A stretch of 64,000 nucleotides of DNA, from positions 372,001-436,000 of the forward strand of contig JADNRV010000006.1 in the NCBI GenBank assembly GCA_015499995.1, read 5' to 3'. Position 1 is the stretch's first letter. The number at the start of each line of letters is the position of its first letter. This DNA is from Flammula alnicola (Eukaryota > Basidiomycota > Agaricomycetes > Agaricales > Strophariaceae). Positions 23,698 to 35,433 of the stretch are shown here, piece after piece. Under the pieces are notes generated by a model. It was not told the origin of the DNA. It worked only from the letters and a program-made list of their open reading frames with translations, and made no database searches. The position numbers and the translations under genes are program-made.

Positions 23698-25080
23698 ATG
23701 CCTGATTATGACACTGACCATGAAGACTCAGAAGAGGAGAATGAAGGCTGTAGGTACTGAGCTTGTGCACGAAACTGCTAACACATTAGGCTTGCAGGGG
23801 GTCCCAGCCTTTACAACAATGGCAAAGGCATCAAGATGACTCTTCTTTTCACGCCCCTCATTGCACCTCTGGAACCTGGGAAGAAGCGCAGGGCCAATGC
23901 AAAGCCACCCGTCATGACGAGGATTGATCATTTCCACGAAGATGTTCCTTTGCGCGACTTTTTGATCAAAGCCCTGACGTCCCTCAAGCGCGAGGACCTT
24001 TTTGAATGCTCGTGGCTTTTTCAAGGCCAGGAACTCGATGACGCCGATTCGTTCTCTCTGTCCTATACCATTCCGCGACGTGTAACTGACCAGGTTGTTG
24101 TCGTTAACGAGAAAGACTACAAGCAAATGGTAGAAGAGGCTTCAAACAAGTCTCCTTTCGAGGTGAAGCTCTATGTTGTTGAGAACAAGGTCTGTCGCTT
24201 TGATTTCTCTTGGTTCTTCACCTTATAATTCCTTGATATAGACTGGAAATGGGGACGATAATTCCGAGGAGGAGGCTGAACATGAAGAAGCGACAGGATC
24301 TCGAAAGAAACAAAAGGTACGGTACAATTTTAGGTGCATTTTGACTCATATGTATTCCCTGAACTTGTCTAGACCAGTCTACCTTCAAAAGAAGAGACTG
24401 CGCAGGCGAAAATTATACAAGAGCTCGAACGCCGTCACCGTTGTGAAGACAGGCAGTGTGGGAAGACACCCTGCTATGTTGCGGGTGCGAATGCAGAACA
24501 TATTCACCTAACACATATGCATTTACGTACCTGGGCGGCCGCAATTGTTGTATCCATGCCCTATATATATATTGTCCTCCAGCCACTAACACTGTCATTG
24601 CTTTAGGATGGGAAGATCGAAGGAGTCGACCAAGAAAACCCGCCAAATGCCAAGATGTTTGACCCGACTAATAAACACAATATAGATGATGTTGCATTGC
24701 TCGCCAAGCGTCGATTAGCACAAAACCGTGACACTGTTGCTCCTGCCATCACTGTCAACTTTCCTGGATTTGCAGATGTTTTCCGAGCTCCAAATGCGCC
24801 TCCTCTAGCTCCAGTAAATCCTACTACAGCTGCTCCGGCAAACTCACCGCGCCATCGCGTTCCTCCGCCGCCTATGAAATTGGACAGCTTCTGTCATCGT
24901 TACGAGCTCTCAGAGGAAATCAGAGGAAAACTTGACGCTATACAAATTGCCGGACCACATGTCCTCCGGCTTATTTCTGATACTGATCTTCGAGGCGAAG
25001 GAAGACTGTCAATTGGAGAGCTGGCCTCTGTTCGTGACGCACAGCTCCGATGGACTCACGCTCTTGCAAATCCAGCCTAG
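23698..25080 (+). CDS. Uncharacterised protein with PB1-like and SAM-like regions
   Basis: The start MPDYDTDHEDSEEENEGC is acidic. An intron at 23,754-23,790 joins in frame to GGPSLYNNGKGIKMTLLF. A PB1-like ubiquitin fold is suggested around PLRDFLIKALTSLKREDLF and SYTIPRRVTDQVVVV. An acidic KKQK linker follows, then a Cys-containing segment (RRHRCEDRQCGKTPCYV) and a Pro-rich stretch. The C-terminal SAM-like helical end has FCHRYELSEEIRGKLDAIQ and ELASVRDAQLRWTHAL. This family recurs in Agaricomycetes and has no known function. The stop lies 86 bp from the stop of the convergent transposase, inside the TA-flanked inverted repeats, so it may be transposon cargo. Frames and introns look intact. 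Confidence 0.7.
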
Positions 25081-25166
25081 CTTACTCAATTACTGCCTTC
25101 ATGCTGACTATCACTTGCTCCTTGCTTCGGAAATGATACCTACGGACAGTTTGTGTACAGTATCAA

Positions 25167-26182
25167 TCATATATAACCCGTGTGTCGAAAAAATCCCCAC
25201 GTCATCTCTGGTGTGATCTCTTCACAAGCTTTATACAACTCATAGTAATGGGAATTGTACGTATAGAATGAGAGCCCGCAGCGTCGAAGATGTGACTTGA
25301 TGACGGAAAAAGCGAGCTCAATTGGTTGGAAGTCTGGAGAATATGGAGGTAGGTATTCGATAATACAGCCAAAGCTGTGAACCAAGGCTGTGACCTCCTC
25401 GGAGTGATGAATTCGGGCATTGTCGAGAAGAAGCACACTACGGGGCCCAGGGAAGGGAGTTGTAAGAGGGAGCTGAGATAAAGTATTAGAATTTTTACTG
25501 CTGAAGGATATAGGTTACATACCACATCGTCACGGAGATATTCGAGGAATGTATCATGCTTGAACGATCCTTCAAGAACCCTTGATGCAATAATCCCTTC
25601 ATCAAGAGCCAGGGCTGCGATCATAGAATACCTGCGTCGGCGAACAAAAGGGTCATGCTGTTCAACCCGCTTCCCAATAGGTGCTCTACCCCATAGCCGG
25701 GTGTATGTGCGGTCATCCTTCGAAACCTCATCAATCGGAAGGAGGTAGTTGGCAGGATATTGACCAATACGGCGGATGAAATCAGCACGTAAAAAGGGGT
25801 CCCTTTCAGCAGCGAGCTTTTGAACATGCTTGACATTGAGCCCAGCCCGTTCAAGGCTTCGATGGATAGTGGCCAAGGAGACAGACAGCGCACGGAACCG
25901 TTCCAAGCGTCGAGAATATTCGTCGAGGAAAAGAGTGGGCTTGTGGCGTGCCAGTCGTAGAAGATAGTCGCAGTCACGTCGGAGAAGCGCCCTTGGTCGG
26001 CCACGACCAATAACTTCTGCCTTGGCAACACTGCCGGTTTGTAGCTTTCGCCGACGAGCACGATAGAACGTGCGGATTGAGATCCCTGTAATCGCAGCTA
26101 TATCATAGACATTATCACGGCCACGAGCGTCCAGTCGCAAAGCCGCTTCCTTGAGATCGTCACTGATCTTTCTGTATACCAT
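25167..26182 (-). CDS. IS630/Tc1-type DDE transposase
   Basis: Exons are 25523-26182 and 25167-25472, split by one 50-nt intron; the product is about 337 residues and intact. The N-terminus has a helix-turn-helix (NVYDIAAITGISIRTFYRA). The catalytic triad is Asp in LPIDEVSKDD, Asp in LLLDNARIHH and Glu in QPIELAFSVIK, after PPYSPD. This matches the DDE superfamily endonuclease type found in basidiomycete IS630-like elements. It would cut and paste DNA at TA sites. The 5' flank carries an inverted-repeat segment at 26,261-26,300. Confidence 0.9.
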
Positions 26183-26260
26183 GTTTCACTGTTCAACATT
26201 CAGCGATTAGATGACAATGGAGCGTTGAGGATGCAACAAGGATAGAGCGCGAAAGTTGGC

Positions 26261-26300
26261 GACTTTCCGCCCCACTCACGTGATGTCCAAATTGGGATTG
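26261..26300 (+). repeat. Imperfect inverted repeat, left copy
   Basis: GACTTTCCGCCCCACTCACG followed by TGATGTCCAAATTGG is an imperfect reverse complement of 34,741-34,775. It may be a terminal repeat of an older element interrupted by the CACTA insertion, or a subterminal repeat of the outer element. Confidence 0.6.
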
Positions 26301-26809
26301 TATTATGTAAAGCACTGAAAATTCAAAGTAGCTCGCCAATTTCGCGACCCAGTTCATAATGTTTGTGGCACGGTGCCACAAAATGAGTTGCCCAAGTTGC
26401 AAATGCCTGACAATGAAGTCCCTCCAGCTTGAAATGCTCTCTTTTTTGGGTGGAAGGGGCATTTATCACTCTTAATTCTCATGAGGCATAATTTTAATAA
26501 ATATAGCATTAGAATATATATCTACTAGACTACTACTATGAAAGCTAGTATAAGAAATAGGGTGTGATATTAGCATAAGTAGAGGCAATGATAGAGTGCA
26601 TCATAGCATGGCAGAACACATCAAATTCATCAGGGCAAGCACATAAGGGCTATATGGGGCAGACGTGGTGCTCACAGCATGGGGAGAGGGAGGGGAGGAG
26701 GACGCGGAGGACGCGGAGGATGCGGAGGAGGTGGTGGTGGTGGTGGTTTGAGAGCAAGAAGCCACCGTCACACGCGTTCTTGATTATGGCAAAGCTGATG
26801 GCGAGCTGA

Positions 26810-26885
26810 CACAAGGGGCAAACCATAGGGCAGTTGATTTTCAACTGCCCTTAAGGCAGTTGGCTGGCAGTTGGCTGGCGGTTGA
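26810..26885 (+). repeat. Left TIR of the CACTA-like element
   Basis: This repeat matches 34,617-34,693 in reverse complement with a few mismatches. It contains an inner palindrome in which GGCAGTTG and CAACTGCC repeat several times. Confidence 0.9.
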
Positions 26886-27126
26886 TTTCGGACATATGTA
26901 AGTATGACGTATGATAACATTTGCGATAAGTTCCGATAACATGCGCGTGACATTTCTCGGTCACATGCTGGAGACTCATTTTGCAAAGACAAAGGGCGAG
27001 CGCGACGCGACGTGCCAAGGGACATGGTGGGGATGCAACGAGGCCACGCACGGCATGAGTTTTGCCTTGCGAAAATCGAGGACAATCGCCCTTTTTCTTG
27101 TACCATCAGTCCTTTACTGTTCTGCT

Positions 27127-28806
27127 ATGGCAGACATCCCTACCCGCTCAGATGGCCCAGATATCCAAATGGATGGCCCCTCTGAGCAGACGCTCAGCGC
27201 TACACAGCCACAGCTTGCTGCCTCAGGCTCTCGGCCTAAACGCAAGAGAGCAAGCAGTGATACGTCCAATCGCTCATCGCGCGCAAAGAAATCCCGCACC
27301 ACCGAGCGCTCAAAGAAACACAAGAAGCCCAAACGGCCAAGTGATTGGCATTTGAGTAAAGATGAAATACCGAAAGAGGCAAAGGAGACCAAGGTGCCGT
27401 ACACTGTCTCCGCTTCTTTGAAATTATGTTTACATTGACAAATGTTTATCTAGCTGGCACTTGAGCTCCATGTTCGTATTCTCTGGGGTCTGCCAGACCA
27501 GAATACAGTCCCACCGGTGGTCACCGATGACATGAAGTTGTTGTTCAGAAGACGTTTCTCCTCCCGAGCACAAGTGAAGCGTACGGTCACTACTTCCCTG
27601 GATGAGCACGCCAACAATGTCGATGATGCTCGCATCAGAGTGGAGCGTCTGCTACGCTCTCTACCGGAAAACGGTATCATCTCAAATAACATTCGACGCA
27701 TGGAAGAATCTGATCTTCTTTTCATGTTTGGCACTGTGGCGTGTGCTGAACTTGGTCGTTGGGCGCCTGACGTTCTGAGCCGTAATCCGACATCATTGTA
27801 CAATGGGCTCCATGAGGAGATTGCTCTCAAAACATTCAGGCAGGTTTCAACAAACTTTGGGTACTCTCATGTCGGAAATAATCTTTCATTCGCCGAGAAC
27901 AACCGCTTCATACGGAAACTCTACCGGAATTTTGTCCATGCATATATGCATGACATCGCCAGGCTGGAGCAGAAGAAACCTCAGAGTGTTGCCAAACTCA
28001 AGAGTAATACGAATGTATATAAACACCGGAGCAAGGTACGTATGCCACTGTGTTTATCTCATTAGTTAGGAAATTGGAGTAATAAATTTTCATAGCTTGC
28101 CCACAGCCGAGTTGACGTCCTCAAAGCAGAGGGGTTCAATGCCCTTGTTGTTGCTCTTGCTGAAGAAACCGAGGCGCATTCTGATGATGAATTCGACTCT
28201 GAGAGTGGAAGTTACCTCATCACGCAGAAGTATGGCCGATCAACGAAAGTCACAGATTTTTTTAGAATGGCAGATATCAAGCATCAGCGCATGGCTAGAA
28301 GCAAGAGAGGTAGTCCTCACCGGTGAATTTCTTGTATGCTCTCCATTTTTCTCTAACTTACCATATAATCTAGGACTGAACGTCATCGCAAAGAGCCAGA
28401 GGTTCCAAGGAAGTCCAAGTTCCAAGCTCTGCCATCCAAGGTACCTATCGACTGGTTTAGCCCCACGTACTGGAATAACGACTTGACACTTCGCGAGCGT
28501 GCCAATATCATTGCCGAAAATGGCGTCAAGGTTGCACTGCCTTTGGCAGAACACTGTCAGACATGGGCAGATTGCGCAAAGTGGAAGAGCCTGTCGGACG
28601 ACGAATTTGCATCGACTTTCGGCAAGGAAGTCCTGAAGATGTACAATCTGCCCACCGAGGCAGAATTGCAGGAGCTTGAGAGGTGGGAGAATGGGGATGA
28701 CGATGACTCAGATGAAGACGAGGATGAGGACGAGGATGAGGAGGAGGAGCCTGAGGATGAGGAGGAAGAGGAGAATGAGGTTGCTCTCGGAATGGGGGCC
28801 TCATGA
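27127..28806 (+). CDS. Second protein of the CACTA-like element, function unknown
   Basis: The start MADIPTRSDGPDIQMD leads to a basic, Ser/Lys-rich N-terminus (KRASSDTSNRSSRAKKSR) that could bind DNA or act as a nuclear signal. Later exons hold LALELHVRILWGLPDQ, FRRRFSSRAQVKRTVTT, FMFGTVACAELGRWAP and IDWFSPTYWNNDLTLRERA. The C-terminus is a long Asp/Glu run (28,690-28,790). Introns lie near 27,395, 28,035 and 28,315. It lies entirely between the element's TIRs, on the strand opposite the transposase, in the place a TnpA-like accessory protein would occupy. That role is inferred from position only. Confidence 0.65.
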
Positions 28807-28989
28807 TTTTTTTTTGTTCTTTGTTATCTCGCATTCTTTTCTTCTCTTTTCAGTCAACGTTGAGCGTTGAACGTTGGTTCTTGTCACACAAATTATGAAA
28901 CACAAAAATACATATATTTATTCCTGCAAACTAACACACCTGAAGAGCCCGTCCTCCTTCCGTTGAGCCATGCTCAGTCAAGTCGGCAT

Positions 28990-31077
28990 GCTCATCCCAT
29001 CCGCCAACGTCCTCGAAGGCGACGCCAGCCTCCGTGTATCATCACTCTTCCTATGAGGAACAGGCGAGTCCGAGTCTTCCATTGGACCCACTGACAGCAC
29101 ACGCTCTGGAGATGGTGACTCGGGTTTAGGGTTAAGCGACGGGCGCCTCGACGTAGAGGCGTCATGCAACGACACAAACGACACACTCTTTCACCCTCTT
29201 GTTCCCACCCGACGGCGCGGCGTCGATCCTCTCAGACTCGGCACAGTGAGCTGACCACGATCGCACTCCATCGAGTGACTCGACGGGTTCCTCGACCCAT
29301 TCCTGCTCCTCGGGTGAAAGTATATGCCCGCCGTCTGTCCATCCGGGCTCTGGATAACGAGACCCACTGCGAAGAATGACCCAGCTGCATGGTGCACCCC
29401 AGGGCTCACCAGCGACATAATGGGCATGAATAACGGATCAACAGCATGCTGGGCGACGGAAATGTGCAATACGATCTCCTGCTCTGCGAGGGCGCCTTCG
29501 AGTGCCCGCACCTTGTTGAGCGGCAACGCGAAAGAGGATGACTCTTAATTGCGATTGAAGGTCGACGACGGCAGCTGCTGACACCGACGACGAAGAGTTG
29601 ATGGAGGGCTGCTCGGGCGAGGGAGAGTTCAATGCACCCGCTTGTGGGTGGGCTTCCTGCGGCGGTCGCACCGGTGACAGATGTGTTGGGAACGGAGGCA
29701 GGTAGGCTGGGTGGCAGAAGATCAATACATATAACAAGAAAACGGCTAAGAAGAACATACCACGGCGCCACAGAGAGTATCATTCATCGCACCCGCGCCC
29801 GTCAGTCGACTTTGGAACAACGACGAGATGGGGTCCAGATGTCTGTGTAATGCTTGAGGTATGCGAGGAAGGAGATGGTTTGCAGGGTTGGTTATGGCAT
29901 CCGCGATCTAGTGACGAGTGAGTACTGGCTACAGAGTTCTAGGATCACCTAACGCACCTTCGCTTTGTCCATCTCCTTCCTCTTTATCTGTAGTCGGCCA
30001 TCCTCTGCTTTCCGCTTCTGTTTCTTCTGCTGTGTCTCTGCCGTAGCCTGCTTCGAGTTGTGAACATCGACAAAGCTTGTTGTTCAGCGAAAACACGTAC
30101 CTGGCGCGAAACGGTGACCGCCTACCGCTGCAGAGATGCAGAGCGAGCCAATGAAGACCACCCCGCGGTTGCCACACTATGGTTGGCAGTCTCATCGTGT
30201 GCGCGTGCGTGTGCGGCGGTGCGAGTTGCGGGTATTTGGGCAGAGGCTGAGGGTGGGGCTTGGCTGAGGGTGGGGCTTTGCAGAGGTGAGAGAGAGGTGA
30301 CAAAGAAGGGGTCGACAAACCACACCTGCGCCTGGGACGAGCCGAACGACGTGTGGATAGAGTCGGAGCGGTGGATGGAGTGATCGGAGGACTGGGAGAG
30401 TGCTGGGCGGGCCTGTGGGCGGCGGATTGGGCATGGTGGGGGGGTGCAGACGGGCAAGGCGAAGGGTAGTGGAGTGTTGGCGTGGTGCGTGGTCGTTGGG
30501 GGGCGAGGGTGGAGGCATGTGCGTCGCGGAAGAACTGCCGACGCGCAGTTGAGAGGGCTGATAGGGCAGAGGGGGCTGCTGCTAGTCGGGCCTGTGTGCG
30601 GAGGGTTGAAACTTGGGCATGGCGACGCGAGGCGAAGAGCGGTGGAGCTCAGCACGGTGCGCGGTCGTTGGGGTATAGAGAGCTGGCGGCGTCGCAGTGT
30701 CGCAGCAGCGGGTGGGTGGCGCTGGCGCACCAAGTCGCAGGTGCTCGTCGCGGATTGGTGGGCGGTGCATCGAGGGTGGAGGCAGGTGTAACCTCCAACG
30801 AGAAACGCGAGCCAACACTGCTCGTGCTCGTCCGCATGCCGACGCTGCTCCTGTTCGGCGTCGTCATCGTGCTGGCACGGCTGTGCCGTGACACTGGCGG
30901 CAACGAGGATCTGCCAGGCTTGCCTGCAGATGGGCTGGACCCCTCGCCCGACTCCTTGAGGTCGTACTCGTCGTAGGTATCGAACTCGCGCTCGCGCTCG
31001 GATTCAGGGAGCGCGCCGGAGCTATACGAGCGGACGAGAGAGTGTGGGCGGCGAGAGGCTGCTGTGCCGTTGGTCAT
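28990..31077 (-). pseudogene. Degenerate Ser-rich/coiled-coil gene inside the CACTA-like element
   Basis: The minus strand opens with an ATG at 31077 and a Ser-rich reading (HSLVRSYSSGALPESERE, SSLPPVSRHSRASTM, NRSSVGMRTSTSSVGSRFS). It then breaks into Ser/Pro-rich pieces in shifting frames over 30,100-30,750, and ends with a coiled-coil-like piece near 29,500 (LNKVRALEGALAEQEIVL). Ser/Pro-rich heads with coiled-coil tails occur in host cytoskeletal or signalling proteins, so this may be a captured host gene. No intact frame spans it. Confidence 0.5.
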
Positions 31078-31301
31078 GATGGAGGATGCTGATGATCAAT
31101 GAGATAGGTTGAGAGTGGAGAGACGGCGGGGGCATATGGTGGGGGTGGGAATAAGAGCATCAACGGTTTTTGACGGTTGATCAGTTCAAAAAAAAGCTGA
31201 AACCCGCGGCAGATATTAGGCGCCCAATAATTGTGCAACGGAATACAGGTAATATTTGGGTAATATTTCATTGATCTTTCAGTAGTAAAAATACCAAAAT
31301 A

Positions 31302-34300
31302 TTATTTCCTTCCCCTGTTTAAAGCCCAACAGACTACTAATGTCTCCATAGCAATACCATAAGTCCCTGCCGGTCGTTGAAAAGTTGTGAGGTGCGTAAT
31401 AATGTGAGTAGGCTCGATAATGACCAAGTCTTCAGATGGTTGGGCATCAACAATCCTTGTTTGAAACCCATAATGGTGGATAAATGGTGCTTTTGCCTCT
31501 TCAGAAACTGGAAGTGATCGGTGTTGACGGACAACAATAAAGGTGCGCATCATAGCCTCGAGAGGAAGCCTCCAAATAGCTTCGATAAATCCTGTGTCGT
31601 TCCTGTGTGTAAATGGGTTATAAAATTGAATAGCACTGTTTCCTTTGTGTGATTTTTGACAGCTGAAAGTGCACTCGCCACGGTGGATCTGAAGAGGATA
31701 CTGAGCCCGTGGAGGAAGAATAATGGAATTTTCGGGGTGTGGAAAGGCATTAAATGCTCGGTAAGGCCGTCCAGTTTGATGCAAATAGTGAAGTAGAGCA
31801 TTATAATCTGCTGCAGGGAGTTTAGGTGCCTTGGCTAAACTGTTGGCCTGATCTGCAGGAGATACTGGATCAATTTCCATGGATGGAGTTGCTGGGTCAA
31901 GAATATTGGCGAGATCTTTGATGTCCTTGCTATCGTGCAGTAGAGCATCTAAGCGGGCCCTTCGGCTCATTTGACGGAGCATAGTAAGATCCAAATCCCC
32001 TATTTCTGTGTTAGTATCAAGTATATATGCCAGATAAAAATGAAAACATACTAAGATGGTGGTTTGTGTTGATGCGCTGGAGCATTCCATTCATTCGCTC
32101 GCCCGGAAACTCACTGAAAGAAGCAAGAGGTCCCCAGTACTTGAGTAAAGGACCATTGTGCATAGCATAATGATGGTTGGGCTTGGAGGAATAATAAGGA
32201 AATAAATGTTGGCTAGTCATCCGATACTGGATGTAGTGCTGCGTATATGCATCTGCTGCAGCATTGGAAGTTTTGAAGGAGGAGATAATGTTGGTTGCAG
32301 CGACTAAGTGATAAAAGCATAGAAAATGTTGGCGATGGTCATCTGTGGCTGTTGTAGTATGCCAGAACTCGGGAATAATGAGTGGGAAAATATTCGAGAA
32401 CAGAGTGAGATATTCGCGAGCTTTGAGTTTTCCATGGCCAGGCTCTCCAAGATTGGTTGGTGGACGCTGTACCCATGTTGGAAGGCTGACATCCCGGATA
32501 CAATCGCGAATAGCCTGTAGCTCAGTATTGCTGAAACTAAAGGGCAAAGTGTTGGCAGGAATAAAGTCTGGATCATCGTCACTATCCTCGTCGAGGAAGC
32601 TATATGGATAAGGATTGGTGGGATGCTGTGAAGGAGTAGGTGTATTGGATGAGGATGATCCAGTTGCATTGGAACCAGAAGCTGAGTTCGAAGAGAGAGA
32701 TGGAGATAAGGGAGGGGTCATAGATGGCGATGGAGGTTGATCTTGTTGCATAGCCATGGAAGTCACGATGTCGTGTTCAGCTGCCTCTTGAATGAGATCA
32801 TCCAGTTCATCGGCAGAGTCAGATACATCCTCCTCAGTCCACTGCTCATCCTTCTCTACTTCTTTCACTTTCTGGCTTTCGTTTTCATCCCGACCAATAC
32901 CCCAAAGTGTACGAAGATGATGCTGCAGAATTCCTTCGAGCCAGTTATGCATAAATCCTAGCACAACATGCTTGACTGGATCCCAGTATGGTAGATGATG
33001 AAATGGAGACCACCGTACACCAGAAGCAGTTTCTAAAGCCTCTCGTGCAGCTTTTGTCGATTCGTTATGCCATGCCTCTGCCTGCTCTCGTACCTTGGCA
33101 CTGTCACGGAGCTGCCAAGATTGAAAATTAAGATCCTCTATCTGATTCTGGGTGCAGAGACAGAAGGAGCAAAACATAGTGGCGGCGTGGGTCAGGAATC
33201 CAGCAACTTTTCGGCTTGCCTCAAGATCGGCAATCAGAGGTGCAATTTTCACCTCTACCGATGCACCAGCAGGATGGTAGAATGTCGGTACATTTTGGCC
33301 AGGAGTGATACCGTATTTGGCGGCAGATGCAATGATGGGGTCGAGAAGATGACAGATGGTGGTTGCAGTAGGTACATGAGGAGGAGGAGTAAGACCAATG
33401 ATGAAGGTATTCTCTGGTCTGTAGCGGAGATGTGGGGGTAGGTTTAAGCAGTAGAGAACGATTGCACCGCAAGATGCATGTTTGCCTATCAATTAGATAT
33501 AAAATATTAATAGAGAGATATTTAAATATGATAGTGACTTACCAGCAATTTTATTAGTAAATGGATTGAACCAATCAATATATATCCCAAAAATTAGATG
33601 GCAAGGAGACTGAAAGAACCCATGTAAGTCCTTCCATGCAGGACTATCTTGGATATCATTCATGTCAGATCCAAATGCGACCGGATGGTCAATATGTTGG
33701 CGAAATGTGCCTTGAAGAGCGTCCTCGATTACTTGACGTGATAAGAAAAAACGAAGCCATGAATCAAAGGATTGTGTGGTGTATAAACTTCGAGGGACCC
33801 ATTTAGGTCCTTTGCGCGTATTCTGACTCTTCCATAGCTCGGTATTGCATGGACGAGACTTAGGTGATGGCTTCCATTGGCATTTCCAAGGTACAGGCTG
33901 GGGGTATAGGGAAAAGCACTTGGGGCAGCAGGCGGTCCGAATAAGGTCTGGTTCAATAGAATAGAGCTGGTATGCGGTTCGGACATCATGAGGAAGTTTG
34001 ATGCGAGGAAAGTGGATATAAATCCCAGATGATACAAGAGCGACCTCCACCAGAGACAGAGTTATAGACAGGATGAGCTGGATTCCCTGCAGAATTTTGT
34101 TGGCCACTGAGCGGCTAACACGGGCCCTAATGTGCAGCCAGACAACAAAAATACAAATCAATTTCACAAGTGATCCAGTAGAAAGGGGGATTTCTTTATG
34201 ATTAGAAGTTAGATATCAAATATACAAGAGGGAAAATAGAATTATATACCCTTTGGCAAGTTTGAGTTGCTAGAGCGTCGTGATGATGTACCGGGAGATG

Positions 34301-34454
34301 GTTGATGCTTTGGTTTAGGTGATGCTGGGCGCTTGTCACGTTTCTCATGAAGCAAACGAGTCGATGCATCAACTTGTTGACCTGGTTGTTCAACCCCATG
34401 AATGCTAACCAATTTCTTCTTGCAAAGGGTACAGGTACATATGACGAGCGGCAT
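31302..34454 (-). CDS. Plavaka/CACTA-type (Tnp2-like) transposase
   Basis: Exons read down from 34454, with introns near 34,170-34,250, 33,490-33,540 and 32,000-32,055. The N-terminal exon has a Cys cluster (CTCTLCKKKLVSIHG), then a Lys/Ser/Pro linker. The central part has CPKCFSLYPQPVPWKCQW, GIYIDWFNPFTNKIAGK (predicted catalytic Asp region) and AIVLYCLNLPPHLRYRPEN. Further on are FLTHAATMFCSFC and YWDPVKHVVLGFMHNWLEG, the last equivalent to the DxMHNLxLG segment of CACTA transposases. An acidic/Ser insert precedes HYAMHNGPLLKYWGPLASFS and FPGERMNGMLQRINTNHHL. All exons are open, suggesting a recently active copy. Confidence 0.9.
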
Positions 34455-34616
34455 TGGAAGAGGAAGAGAAACGGTTGCTTATCAGACGTTATCAATTCTC
34501 ATCAGTGTCCATTGGATTTTATAGATAATTAATTAATTCCGCTAATTTGCTATCAATTTGCTACCCAAAACGGAGTTGGCAACTTGTCATCAAGCGGTTG
34601 TCACGCGGTACGCAAT

Positions 34617-34693
34617 GTCAACTGCCGGCTGACTGCCAGCCAACTGCCTTAAGGGCAGTTGAAAATCAACTGCCTTTAGGTTTGCCCCTTGTG
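34617..34693 (-). repeat. Right TIR of the CACTA-like element
   Basis: Mirror of 26,810-26,885, ending GGTTTGCCCCTTGTG, followed by the TGA target duplication. Confidence 0.9.
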
Positions 34694-34726
34694 TGAACGC
34701 AACGAACTGATTTGATTCTGAGTATT

Positions 34727-34775
34727 ATATAATACTCTTTCCATTTTGGGACTCACGTGCGTGGGGCGGAAAGTC
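34727..34775 (-). repeat. Imperfect inverted repeat, right copy
   Basis: GGGACTCACGTGCGTGGGGC followed by GGAAAGTC mirrors 26,261-26,300. The similarity continues weakly into the ATTATA-rich inner side. Confidence 0.6.
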
Positions 34776-34844
34776 AAAAACTGAGCGCGAATTCAAGAGC
34801 CTGTGTGACATCTTGTCACCCTAGCAGCTCAAACTTAGGTCAGC

Positions 34845-34895
34845 ACTTGAAACTTTTCTTTTTCGAAATGTCATCATTTTCGAAAATAGCAATAA
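34845..34895 (-). repeat. Right 51-bp terminal inverted repeat, TA-flanked
   Basis: Exact reverse complement of 23524-23574. The outward flank carries TA at 34893-34894. Confidence 0.85.
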
Positions 34896-34949
34896 CATAA
34901 AACATATGACGCCCTCCGGATGCACATAGGTGCGCATCTGGTCCCTCTG

Positions 34950-35100
34950 TTAAAATGTTAGGGAAGAGCATGTGTATCGTCGAAGTTGAACGTTGTCGTC
35001 GAATAACGTCGAGGCATGTGGCAAACAAAATATACGTCGAGAAGAGCACTCAGACTGGTATATACTACAACGCAAAAGATGCACAATTATATAAAACGTT
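34950..35100. repeat. Fragment related to the SRPK copy B downstream flank
   Basis: It aligns with 21,226-21,345. Shared landmarks are GCACTCAGACTGG against GCGCTCAGACTGG, followed by CTACAA and then GCAAA. The rest up to 35,433 holds nothing recognised. Confidence 0.55.
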
Positions 35101-35433
35101 GGCAATACAAAGAAAATAACAATCGATTTAGAGTCCAGGGTATTTCGATGATTCCATCAGAAATTATGGATGTCCTTGGTATCATAATGGTGCAAAAATC
35201 GTGACTAGCGTTTTGTGGTGTGGTCGTAAAAAGAAAGCATCAACAGCGCGCGTCAAAGAAGCAGAAGAAGCACTGAACAGTACCGAGTCGAACTATGCAG
35301 CGGCGAGTATCTGCACGCACGAGAAAAGGAAAGTTCAACCATCGACAGCACCCCATCTAACCCTAATATTCCATTAACCAGCGCATCCATCAGTTTTAAA
35401 TAGTTCCTAAGTCACAGTTCATTAGAAGTTTTT

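Larger units (their letters stand above)
26810..34693. mobile_element. Plavaka/CACTA-like DNA transposon, 7,884 bp
   Basis: Terminal inverted repeats of about 75 bp begin CACAAGGGGCAAACC at 26810 and end with the mirror image at 34693. The direct repeat TGA flanks both sides (26807-26809 and 34694-34696). A 3-bp duplication and a CAC start are hallmarks of the CACTA superfamily. The element encodes an intact Tnp2-like transposase on the minus strand, a second protein on the plus strand, and a degenerate non-transposon-like segment in between. Confidence 0.9.
23527..34892. mobile_element. Composite IS630/Tc1-type element interrupted by a CACTA element
   Basis: Perfect 51-bp inverted repeats with TA flanks bound about 11.37 kb. 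Removing the 7,884-bp CACTA-like insertion and its 3-bp duplication leaves about 3.5 kb. That remainder holds a PB1/SAM-like gene and a convergent intact DDE transposase gene. The assignment of both genes to one element is an inference from the repeats and gene packing. Confidence 0.65.

Noticed and set aside
26588..26809. Short frame with GGA and GGT repeats beside the CACTA element
   Set aside because: It is low-complexity sequence with no domain, ending at the target duplication.
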